Shown here: piece by piece, positions 1 through 6,017 of the stretch
How the letters are laid out: each line of letters begins with the position of its first letter
How positions within the stretch are numbered: position 1 is the first letter of the stretch
DNA from: Mxb001 sp044360385
GTDB taxonomy: Bacteria; Actinomycetota; Actinomycetes; S36-B12
DNA length: 10,412 nucleotides
Direction of reading: 5' to 3'
NCBI GenBank assembly: GCA_044360385.1
Contig: JBIKKK010000066.1
Location: 1 to 10,412 of the forward strand
The notes under the pieces: generated by a model
Told to the model about the DNA's origin: nothing
What the model saw: only the letters and a program-made list of their open reading frames with translations
The model's database searches: none
Position numbers and translations under genes: made by a program

Positions 1-547
1 CGCCGATGACGACAGGTTCCTTGCCGAGCGAACGGGCCAGAGCGACGAGATCATCGACGACACCGGGGTCGGTGACCACCGTGCGCACGACCTCGACAAA
101 CGCCTGCACTGGCGCGGGGTTGAAGAAATGCAGGCCTGCCACGCGTGCAGGACGGCTCGTGGCGACAGCGATCTCCGTCACCGAGAGCGAGGAGGTGTTG
201 CTCGCGAGGATGGCATGCGCAGGCGTGATCTTGTCGAGGCGGCCGAAGAGGTCCCGCTTGAGATCGAGATCCTCGGGGATCGCCTCGACCACCAGATCGG
301 CCGTGGCAAGGTCATCGAGCGCCGATGTGAAGGCAATGCGGGACAGGATCTCCTCGCGCTCGGCCTCGGTGAGCTTGCCGCGCTTCACCGCGCGTTCGGT
401 GGACCCGACGATGGACGCCCTGCCGCGTTCGAGCGGCTCCGGGTCGGGCTCGACCGCGATGACTCGGTAGCCGTGTCGCGCGCACACCTCGGCGATACCT
501 GCTCCCATGGTGCCCAGGCCCACCACTCCGACAGTCGTGATCTCCAT
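1..547 (-). CDS. 3-hydroxyacyl-CoA dehydrogenase (3-hydroxybutyryl-CoA dehydrogenase type), N-terminal part, runs off the left edge
   Basis: This enzyme oxidises (S)-3-hydroxyacyl-CoA to 3-ketoacyl-CoA with NAD(P), in cytoplasmic fatty-acid, butyrate or polyhydroxybutyrate metabolism. 182 residues are present, starting at the ATG on 545-547, and the frame is open to position 1. The N-terminus begins METTVG-like (MEITTVGVVG) and carries the dinucleotide-binding GLGTMG at residues 10-15, with an acidic residue (E33) closing the second strand as expected for NAD preference. The SNTSSLS segment (116-122) and GLHFFNP (138-144) are family signatures; H140 corresponds to the catalytic His. A GGGAG Shine-Dalgarno (557-561) lies 9 bases before the ATG. 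It follows nucS by 26 bases on the same strand, so it is probably the third gene of the mutase-nucS operon. The C-terminal domain is outside the window, so a ~285-residue Hbd/FadB2 form cannot be told from a longer PaaH-like fusion. Confidence 0.93.
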   Translation of the reverse strand, partial: MEITTVGVVGLGTMGAGIAEVCARHGYRVIAVEPDPEPLERGRASIVGSTERAVKRGKLTEAEREEILSRIAFTSALDDLATADLVVEAIPEDLDLKRDLFGRLDKITPAHAILASNTSSLSVTEIAVATSRPARVAGLHFFNPAPVQAFVEVVRTVVTDPGVVDDLVALARSLGKEPVVIG

Positions 548-573
548 GTCGTCAGTCTCCCATCCCCCGCGGC

Positions 574-1245
574 TCAAAACAGCCGCGCGTCCGAGTCGTC
601 GATCCCACGCAAGGCCGCATAGTCCAAGACGACGCACTTGATCCCGCGGTCCTCGGCGAGGGTGCGCGCCTGCGGCTTGATCTCCTGGGCGGCGAAGACC
701 CCGCCCACCGGGGCGAGGAGGGGATCGCGGTTGAGCAGGTCGAGATAGCGGGTGAGTTGCTCCACCCCATCGATCTCGCCCCGCCGCTTGATCTCCACCG
801 CCACGGACGCTCCCGAGGCATCGCGGCACAGTAGGTCCACCGGACCAATGGCCGTGGGGTATTCACGTCGCACGAGCGTCCAGCCCGTGCCCAGGGTCTC
901 CACATGCTCGGCGAGCAACTGCTGAAGGTGCGCCTCGACACCGTCCTTGACGAGACCGGGATCGATGCCGAGTTCGTGCTCGAGCTCCGCGTGGATGTCA
1001 TGAATGCGAATGACGAGTTGTTCGCCGGCCTTGTTGTCCACCCGCCAGATAGTGATGTCGTCCTCCTCCGCCACGGCGAGGTGGCACGGCGGGCTCATCC
1101 AGTTGAGCGGCTTGTAGGAGCCACCATCAGCGTGGACGAGGACAGAACCGTCAGCCTTAATCATGAGCACGCGCACAGCCTCCGGGAGATGCGCGGTGAG
1201 TCGGCCGACGTAGTCGACGGTGCAGCGGGCGACGACGACCTTCAT
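574..1245 (-). CDS. nucS: NucS/EndoMS mismatch-specific endonuclease
   Basis: NucS (EndoMS) cleaves both strands at mismatched base pairs and is the key factor of the non-canonical mismatch repair of Actinobacteria, which generally lack MutS and MutL. The protein has 223 residues, the usual length. The N-terminal DNA-binding/dimerisation half contains the family-typical GGSYKPLNWMSPPC (41-54). The C-terminal RecB-like nuclease domain shows GPVDLL with D137 and the E151-x-K153 motif in VEIKRR, the expected metal-binding and catalytic residues; QLTRY at 163-167 is also conserved. The protein ends in ARLF, matching the C-terminal motif reported to bind the sliding clamp. Its ATG overlaps the TGA stop of the upstream mutase in the arrangement ATGA (1242-1245). 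I see no clear Shine-Dalgarno, so translation probably depends on coupling to the mutase. All visible key residues are intact. Confidence 0.97.
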   Translation of the reverse strand: MKVVVARCTVDYVGRLTAHLPEAVRVLMIKADGSVLVHADGGSYKPLNWMSPPCHLAVAEEDDITIWRVDNKAGEQLVIRIHDIHAELEHELGIDPGLVKDGVEAHLQQLLAEHVETLGTGWTLVRREYPTAIGPVDLLCRDASGASVAVEIKRRGEIDGVEQLTRYLDLLNRDPLLAPVGGVFAAQEIKPQARTLAEDRGIKCVVLDYAALRGIDDSDARLF

Positions 1246-3260
1246 CGGGCAGCCGGAGTGAGCCCGCGGGCGGACCGAACCTCGTCGAGGACCGCTCCCA
1301 TGATCGCTGTGGCGTCGTAGTCCTTGGGTGTGAAGACCGCGGCCACACCGCGATCGCGGAGGTAGTCGGCATCGGCGTCAGGGATGATCCCTCCGACCAC
1401 GACGACGGTGTCGTCCATGCCCGCCGCACGCAGCCCGTCCACGACCACCGGCACGAGCTCGCGGTGGGATCCCGAGAGGATCGATATCCCGACGACATCG
1501 ACATCCTCATCGACGGCGGCAGCCACAATCTGCTCGGGCGTCAGCCGAATTCCCTGGTAGACGACCTCGAATCCCACGTCGCGGGCTCTCACCGCGATCT
1601 GCTCCGCCCCATTGGAGTGACCGTCGAGACCCGGCTTGGCCACGAGGAAGCGGAGTCGCGACCCGAGCTCGTCACTGGTCGCCTGCACCGCCTTGCGCAC
1701 CGCGCTCAACTCGTCCGTGGGCGCTCCCGCGGCGATCGACGAGGTCACTCCCGTCGGTGCCCGGAATTCGCCGAAGACTCCGCGAAGCGCATCGGCCCAC
1801 TCGCCGGTGGTCACGCCCGCTCGAGCGCACACCAAAGAGGCGGGCACGAGATTGACATCTCCCTGTGCCGCGGCGACGAGGGCCGTGAGAGCCGCAGACG
1901 CGGCAGCGGGGTCGCGCTCGGATCTCCACCGCGCGACGCCCTCAATTGCCTGGGCGGCCACTGCCGAATCAACTGTCTGGATCGCCGCATCGAGGTCCGC
2001 GAGCATCGGATTGGGCTCGGTCTCCAGGTGGCGGTTGACGCCGACGATCACGTGTTCGCCAGCCTCGACTCTCGCCCGCCGCTCGGCATGCGCCTGGACG
2101 AGCTCGGACTTCATGTAGCCACTCTCGATAGCGGCGACCGCACCGCCCATGGCGTCGATAGCCGCCATTTCAGCACGCGCGTCCGCGACGAGACTGTCGA
2201 CGAGGCCCTCGATGACAGTGGAGCCCTCGAAGATGTCGTCGTACTCCAGGAGGTCGGTCTCCTCCGCGAGCACCTGCTGGATGCGCAGTGACCACTGCTG
2301 GTCCCAGGGGCGCGGCAGCCCCAGCGCTTCATTCCAGGCGGGGAGTTGGATAGCCCGCGCCCGGGCATCCTTGGAAAGGGTGACGGCGAGCATCTCGAGG
2401 ACGATGCGCTGGACGTTGTTCTCCGGCTGCGCCTCGGTGAGCCCAAGCGAATTCACCTGGACGCCGTAGCGGAATCGCCTCTGGGCGGGGTCGGTGATGC
2501 CGTAGCGATCGCGCGTGACCTCATCCCAAATCCGGACGAAGGCCCGCATCTTGGCCATCTCCTCGATGAAACGGACTCCGGCGTTGACGAAGAAGGACAT
2601 GCGCCCGACGACCTCGCCGAATCGCTCGGGAGGGATCTGCCCGGAGTCGCGCACGCCGTCGAGCACTGCGATGGCAGTCGCCATCGCGAAGGCGATCTCC
2701 TGCACGGGCGTCGCGCCCGCTTCCTGGAGGTGGTAGCTGCAGATGTTGATGGGATTCCACTGGGGAGCCTGCTGCACCGTGTGCACGATCATGTCGGTGA
2801 TGAGACGGAGTGACGGTCGCGGCGGGAAGATGTACGTGCCCCGTGACAGATACTCCTTGATGATGTCGTTCTGCGTCGTGCCCTGGAGCGCGACCTCGGC
2901 GACACCCTGCTCTTCAGCGGCGACGACGTAGAGCGCGTAGAGCCACATCGCGGTGGCGTTAATGGTCATCGAGGTGTTCATCGTGTCGAGGGGGATGCCG
3001 TCGAAGAGGCGACGCATATCGCCGAGGTGGGCAATCGGCACACCGACCTTGCCCACCTCCCCCGCCGCCATCGGGCTGTCGGGGTCGTATCCGGTCTGGG
3101 TCGGCAGGTCGAACGCCACGGAGAGGCCTGTCTGACCCTTGGCGAGGTTGCGCCGGTAGAGCGCGTTGGACTCCGCGGGAGACGAGTGCCCCGCGTACGT
3201 GCGCATGATCCAGGGCCTATCCCGCTGCCCATTCCTCGGGCGATCCTGGGGGCTGCCCAT
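1242..3260 (-). CDS. meaA: MeaA-type adenosylcobalamin-dependent acyl-CoA mutase, probably ethylmalonyl-CoA mutase
   Basis: This cytoplasmic mutase rearranges the carbon skeleton of a CoA ester by an adenosylcobalamin radical mechanism. At 672 residues it is a single chain with substrate and B12 domains together. The TIM-barrel part shows RTYAGHSS (20-27), FDLPTQTGYD (50-59), NTSMTINATA (95-104) and GTTQNDIIKEYLSRGTYIFPP (127-147, central part NDIIKEYLSRG). The B12 domain shows DGHSNG (546-551) with the cobalt-ligand H548, SILSG (593-597) and VVGGIIP (621-627). Classical methylmalonyl-CoA mutase reads roughly SMTMNGAV and GTIQND at the first regions; the ATA and GTTQND forms match the MeaA/ethylmalonyl-CoA mutase subclade, from memory. 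Crotonyl-CoA carboxylase/reductase, the usual partner, is not in the window, so the exact substrate is inferred. It is the first gene of an operon with nucS and a hydroxyacyl-CoA dehydrogenase. The ATG at 3260 has a -10 element at leaderless spacing. Confidence 0.92.
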   Translation of the reverse strand: MGSPQDRPRNGQRDRPWIMRTYAGHSSPAESNALYRRNLAKGQTGLSVAFDLPTQTGYDPDSPMAAGEVGKVGVPIAHLGDMRRLFDGIPLDTMNTSMTINATAMWLYALYVVAAEEQGVAEVALQGTTQNDIIKEYLSRGTYIFPPRPSLRLITDMIVHTVQQAPQWNPINICSYHLQEAGATPVQEIAFAMATAIAVLDGVRDSGQIPPERFGEVVGRMSFFVNAGVRFIEEMAKMRAFVRIWDEVTRDRYGITDPAQRRFRYGVQVNSLGLTEAQPENNVQRIVLEMLAVTLSKDARARAIQLPAWNEALGLPRPWDQQWSLRIQQVLAEETDLLEYDDIFEGSTVIEGLVDSLVADARAEMAAIDAMGGAVAAIESGYMKSELVQAHAERRARVEAGEHVIVGVNRHLETEPNPMLADLDAAIQTVDSAVAAQAIEGVARWRSERDPAAASAALTALVAAAQGDVNLVPASLVCARAGVTTGEWADALRGVFGEFRAPTGVTSSIAAGAPTDELSAVRKAVQATSDELGSRLRFLVAKPGLDGHSNGAEQIAVRARDVGFEVVYQGIRLTPEQIVAAAVDEDVDVVGISILSGSHRELVPVVVDGLRAAGMDDTVVVVGGIIPDADADYLRDRGVAAVFTPKDYDATAIMGAVLDEVRSARGLTPAAR

Positions 3261-3266
3261 GGGAGC

Positions 3267-3272
3267 ACCCTA
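3267..3272 (-). promoter_or_regulatory. -10 element of a likely leaderless promoter for the mutase operon
   Basis: On the minus strand the sequence reads TAGGGT, then GCTCCC (6 bases), then the ATG of the mutase at 3260. A TANNNT hexamer ending 6 bases before the A of the ATG puts the transcription start on the start codon itself, the known leaderless pattern of Actinobacteria. There is no purine-rich Shine-Dalgarno upstream. I see no good TTGACA-like -35 at 16-18 bases. The same hexamer at the same distance precedes pduO in this window. Confidence 0.6.
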
Positions 3273-3282
3273 CCCATGGGTA
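3271..3282. repeat. Perfect 12-bp palindrome between divergent genes, candidate operator
   Basis: TACCCATGGGTA reads the same on both strands. It lies in the 65-bp interval between the divergent mutase (start 3260) and small membrane protein (start 3326) and overlaps two bases of the mutase -10 element (3267-3272). A dimeric repressor bound here would block RNA polymerase. The operator role is inferred from position and symmetry only; the regulator is unknown. Confidence 0.35.
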
Positions 3283-3325
3283 ACCCGCGGTGGCGCAGTC
3301 GAGTCGGGTGCCCCACCATGGAGGC

Positions 3326-3643
3326 GTGGGTACGTCCTACTCCTATGCCATCGGGCCGATCACGGCCTTCGTATTCCTCGGCGTCCTCATCCTGCTCCTG
3401 CGGTGGGCCTTCCGGCGAGGGGTCTCGGTTGTCGCGGCCCCGCCACGCAAGGGGGCGAGCACCGACTACGGACTACTCGTGCCCATCGCGACGCCGCCGA
3501 CGTATGTCGAGGGCGAGATCATCCGACGCCAGCTCGAGGACGCGGGTATCCGCGCCACCCTTGCCCAGACCCTCGAGGGACCCCGCGTCATGGTGTGGCC
3601 CGGCGACGAGACTCGGGCGCGCGCGAAGCTCAGCGGGCGCTAA
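3326..3643 (+). CDS. Small single-helix membrane protein with DUF2007-like C-terminal domain, function unknown
   Basis: The protein has 105 residues from the GTG at 3326. Residues 8-25 form one hydrophobic segment (from AIGPI to LILLL) followed by R26, R30 and R31, which suggests a membrane anchor with the C-terminus in the cytoplasm. After a Pro/Arg/Lys-rich linker (39-43), residues 50-105 show a pattern of strand, helix (VEGEIIRRQLEDAGI), two strands, then a charged helix (DETRARAKL). This resembles the DUF2007 'putative signal transducing' fold; I recognise it only loosely. GTG 3326 is preferred because CACCAT, keeping the key A and T of a -10 element, ends exactly 6 bases upstream, the leaderless spacing seen at neighbouring genes. 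GGAGG at 3320-3324 is too close (1 base) to act as a Shine-Dalgarno. GTG 3290 or GTG 3308 would give N-terminal extensions without helix or other support. It is divergent from the mutase, and its TAA overlaps the stop of murA. Confidence 0.8.
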   Translation: MGTSYSYAIGPITAFVFLGVLILLLRWAFRRGVSVVAAPPRKGASTDYGLLVPIATPPTYVEGEIIRRQLEDAGIRATLAQTLEGPRVMVWPGDETRARAKLSGR

Positions 3644-4908
3644 CCCGGTAGGGCGATGCGCGTGACGTCAGCCCCAAGATTGCGAAGGTCATCGACGAAG
3701 CCCGCGTAGCCGCGGTCGATGTGGTGCACCTCGTGCACGGTTGTCTCGCCTTCCGCGACGAGGCCTGCGAGGACAAGGCCTGCACCGGCGCGAATGTCTG
3801 TGGCCTCGACGGGCGCGCCGCTGAGCGTCTCGCGTCCGCGCACCAGGGCGTGGTGCCCCTCGGTCTGTACGTCGGCACCCAGCCGCACGAGTTCGTGCAC
3901 GAATCGGAAGCGTGCCTCGAAGAGGTTCTCCGTGACGAGGGCGGCGCCCTCGGCGATGGAATTGAGTGCGATGAACTGCGGCTGCAGGTCGGTGGGGAAG
4001 CCCGGATAGGGCAGCGTCACGATGTCCACGGCCTTCGGGCGTGCGTCCATCGTGACGCGGAAGCCGTCGTCCAGCACCGTGACACTCGCTCCGGCGGTGA
4101 CCAGCTTGTCCAGGGCGATCTCCAGGTGCTCCGAGCGGGCCTGCCGCACCGTGATGTCTCCACGTGTCATGACCGCAGCCACTGCCCAGGTGCCCGCGAC
4201 GATGCGGTCCGCAACCGTCTGATGCTCCACGGGCCGCAGAGCAGCGACTCCCTCGATCTCAAGCGTGGACGAACCGACGCCATTGATCGACGCCCCCATC
4301 TCCATGAGCATGGTGCAGATATCGACGATCTCGGGCTCGCGCGCAGCGTTATCGATCACCGTGTGCCCGCTCGCGGTGACCGCGGCCATGAGGAGTGTCT
4401 CTGTCGCGCCAACACTCGGGAAGTCCAGCCAGATGGTCGCACCGTGCAGGCCGCCGTCGGCACGGGCAATGAGATAGCCGTGCTCGCTCGTGACCTCTGC
4501 GCCCATGCGCTGCAGCCCGCCGATGTGCATGTCCAGCCCCCGCGAGCCGATGTTGTCTCCACCCGGAAGGGCCACGTCGACGACACCGCAGCGCGCGAGG
4601 AGGGGTCCGAGCACCGTGATGGACGCTCGCATACGACGCACCAGGTCGTAGTCTGCGCGATGCTCCAGGGCCTCGGGCACATCGATGACGACCAGGCCTT
4701 CCGCAGCGACGTGCGAGACATCGCATCCGAGACGGCGCAGCAGCTCCGCCATGATCTCGACGTCGAGGATGTCCGGTGCATTGCGCAAGACCGTGCGCCC
4801 CGGTGCGAGAAGTGCGGCGGCCATGAGCTTGAGGACGCTGTTCTTGGCACCCGTGACCGACACGTCACCCGTGAGACGCTGACCGCCGACAACCCTGAGC
4901 GCCTCCAT
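3640..4908 (-). CDS. murA: UDP-N-acetylglucosamine 1-carboxyvinyltransferase MurA, Asp active-site variant
   Basis: MurA transfers enolpyruvate from phosphoenolpyruvate to UDP-GlcNAc, the first committed step of peptidoglycan synthesis in the cytoplasm. From the ATG at 4908 it has 422 residues, close to the ~419 of known MurA. Visible motifs are TGAKNSVLKL (residues 19-28), RRMRASITVLGPLLAR (91-106), LPGGDNIGSR (114-123), and PYPGFPTDLQPQF near residue 300. The loop residue that is Cys115 in E. coli is Asp (D118) here, as in mycobacteria (Asp117), which makes the enzyme insensitive to fosfomycin. An in-frame ATG at 4917 would add three residues, but a -10 hexamer (4916-4921) overlaps it and sits 7 bases before ATG 4908, so a leaderless start at 4908 is preferred. 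It is divergent from pduO and convergent with the small membrane protein, whose TAA overlaps the murA TAG. Confidence 0.97.
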   Translation of the reverse strand: MEALRVVGGQRLTGDVSVTGAKNSVLKLMAAALLAPGRTVLRNAPDILDVEIMAELLRRLGCDVSHVAAEGLVVIDVPEALEHRADYDLVRRMRASITVLGPLLARCGVVDVALPGGDNIGSRGLDMHIGGLQRMGAEVTSEHGYLIARADGGLHGATIWLDFPSVGATETLLMAAVTASGHTVIDNAAREPEIVDICTMLMEMGASINGVGSSTLEIEGVAALRPVEHQTVADRIVAGTWAVAAVMTRGDITVRQARSEHLEIALDKLVTAGASVTVLDDGFRVTMDARPKAVDIVTLPYPGFPTDLQPQFIALNSIAEGAALVTENLFEARFRFVHELVRLGADVQTEGHHALVRGRETLSGAPVEATDIRAGAGLVLAGLVAEGETTVHEVHHIDRGYAGFVDDLRNLGADVTRIALPG

Positions 4909-4915
4909 GGGGATC

Positions 4916-4921
4916 ATGCTA
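4916..4921 (-). promoter_or_regulatory. murA: -10 element of a possible leaderless murA promoter
   Basis: The minus strand reads TAGCAT, then GATCCCC (7 bases), then ATG at 4908. The spacing places the transcription start at or next to the A of that ATG. No Shine-Dalgarno is visible for either candidate start (4917 or 4908). The upstream ATG at 4917 lies inside this hexamer and would not be transcribed from this promoter. No clear -35 is seen. Confidence 0.45.
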
Positions 4922-4973
4922 AGGGCGACGCGCAGACGCGCTCCGCCGCCTCGCGGTGGCGCCGAGCGTCCCC

Positions 4974-4979
4974 TAGGGT
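4974..4979 (+). promoter_or_regulatory. pduO: -10 element of a likely leaderless pduO promoter
   Basis: TAGGGT is followed by 6 bases (CGTGCC) and the ATG of pduO at 4986. Hexamer and spacing are identical to those before the mutase gene on the other strand. There is no Shine-Dalgarno before pduO. The hexamer is part of the palindromic CCCTAGGG, which I take as incidental. Confidence 0.6.
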
Positions 4980-4985
4980 CGTGCC

Positions 4986-5567
4986 ATGGTCAATCTCACG
5001 CGCATCTACACCCGCACGGGCGACGACGGCACGACATCCCTGGGCGACATGTCGCGTACGACCAAGACCGATCTGCGCCTTGAGGCTTACGCCGATGTCG
5101 ACGAGGCCAACTCCAGCCTTGGCGTGGCCCTCGCGTCCGGTGGCCTCGGCGATGACATCGTCGAGCTCCTCACCGCAGTGCAGAACGACCTCTTCGATGT
5201 CGGCGCCGACCTGTGCACGCCCATCGTTCCCAACCCCCAGTACCCCCCGCTGCGCATCACTCCGGACTACGTCGACCGCCTGGAGAAGGCCTGCGACACC
5301 TACAACGCCCGCCTGGAGCCGCTCCGGTCCTTCATCCTCCCGGGAGGGAGCCTGGGAGCGGCTCAGCTCCATGTGGCGCGCACCGTCGCGCGGCGCGCCG
5401 AGCGCGCCACTTGGCACGCCATCGAGGAGTACGGCGACTCGATCAATCCGCTGACCGCGCTCTACCTCAATCGGCTTTCGGACCTGCTCTTTATCCTCGC
5501 CCGCTGCGCCAACGTCGACGGTGCCGGCGACGTGCTGTGGCAGCCCGGCGGCCGCTCGTCCGAGTAG
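4986..5567 (+). CDS. pduO: PduO-type cob(I)alamin adenosyltransferase
   Basis: This cytoplasmic enzyme transfers the 5'-deoxyadenosyl group of ATP to cob(I)alamin to make adenosylcobalamin. It has 193 residues, normal for stand-alone PduO-type enzymes. The N-terminal ATP-binding signature reads TRTGDDGTTSL (9-19). It is followed by the conserved VDEANSSLG (38-46), LPGGS (118-122), the ARTVARRAER segment (131-140) and NRLSDLLFILAR (162-173), all hallmarks of the trimeric helical-bundle family. The product is the cofactor of the MeaA-type mutase at 1242-3260, so the two genes are functionally linked though not co-transcribed. It stands alone on the plus strand, divergent from murA and convergent with atpC. 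No Shine-Dalgarno is seen; TAGGGT at 4974-4979 suggests a leaderless transcript starting at this ATG. CobA-type (P-loop) adenosyltransferases are a different fold and are excluded. Confidence 0.96.
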   Translation: MVNLTRIYTRTGDDGTTSLGDMSRTTKTDLRLEAYADVDEANSSLGVALASGGLGDDIVELLTAVQNDLFDVGADLCTPIVPNPQYPPLRITPDYVDRLEKACDTYNARLEPLRSFILPGGSLGAAQLHVARTVARRAERATWHAIEEYGDSINPLTALYLNRLSDLLFILARCANVDGAGDVLWQPGGRSSE

Positions 5568-5580
5568 CCCGCTCCGCCCC

Positions 5581-5609
5581 ACCCCTCTTGGGTAGGGGTC
5601 ACGGGACCC
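5581..5609. terminator. Possible hairpin terminator between convergent pduO and atpC
   Basis: The 58-bp gap between the stops of pduO (5567) and atpC (5626) holds ACCCCT (5581-5586) and AGGGGT (5594-5599), a 6-bp stem with a 7-base loop. An overlapping alternative is GGGTC (5596-5600) with GACCC (5605-5609), a 5-bp stem with a 4-base loop. Neither is followed by a T-run on either strand, so a classical intrinsic terminator is not shown. The position suits a two-sided end for both transcripts. Confidence 0.35.
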
Positions 5610-5625
5610 GCCGGAAGTGAAGTGA

Positions 5626-6015
5626 CTAGCGGGAACCGACGGCGACGGCGAGGCGCGTCTCGGCCCGCTTCGCCGCCTGCACCGCAGGATCGTCATCGGC
5701 GGCCGCGGCCTTGGCCCGCTCAAGTGCTGCCTTGGCGCGCTCGATGTCGATCTCCTCGGCGAGCTCGGCCGTCTCGGCGATGACATTGACCTGATCGGAG
5801 TCCACGGAGAAGAACCCACCGTGGACCGCTACGAGCACCTTCGTGCCATCGACCGTCTCGATGCGCAGCGGAGCGTCGAGGAGAAGCGCCAGCACCGGAG
5901 AATGCCCGGGCAGGATGCCGATCTCTCCGTCGGGCGTCTTGGCCACGACACTCTTGGCCGCGCCCGCCCAGATGGAGCGCTCGGCCGACACGAGGGCGAC
6001 CTTGAGCTCAGCCAC
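5626..6015 (-). CDS. atpC: F-type ATP synthase epsilon subunit
   Basis: Epsilon is part of the central stalk of F1, on the cytoplasmic face of the membrane, and regulates ATP hydrolysis. From the GTG at 6015 it has 129 residues. The N-terminal beta-sandwich shows KVALVSAE (5-12), GEIGILPGHSP (30-40) and VHGGFFSV (64-71). The C-terminal part, from about 85, is Ala/Glu/Lys-rich and forms the expected helical hairpin (IDIERAKAALERAKA). GTG 6015 is chosen because AAGGAG (6024-6029, inside the last codons of atpD) lies 8 bases upstream and the atpD TGA ends only 2 bases before it. An upstream ATG in the same frame at 6120 lies within atpD and would add a non-homologous Arg-rich extension. It is the last gene of the operon; the next gene, pduO, is convergent. 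Confidence 0.96.
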   Translation of the reverse strand: MAELKVALVSAERSIWAGAAKSVVAKTPDGEIGILPGHSPVLALLLDAPLRIETVDGTKVLVAVHGGFFSVDSDQVNVIAETAELAEEIDIERAKAALERAKAAAADDDPAVQAAKRAETRLAVAVGSR

Positions 6016-6017
6016 GA

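Noticed and set aside
3320..3324. GGAGG as a Shine-Dalgarno for the small membrane protein
   Set aside because: It is only one base from GTG 3326 and no other in-frame start codon lies at a suitable distance downstream.
4971..4978. CCCTAGGG palindrome between murA and pduO
   Set aside because: It is only 8 bp and explained by the TAGGGT promoter hexamer next to a C-run.
3721..5454. Long plus-strand open frame (577 codons) across murA and the start of pduO
   Set aside because: It is antisense to murA and out of frame with pduO. The translation is low-complexity and His/Arg/Asp-rich without recognisable motifs, a normal by-product of high-GC codon bias.
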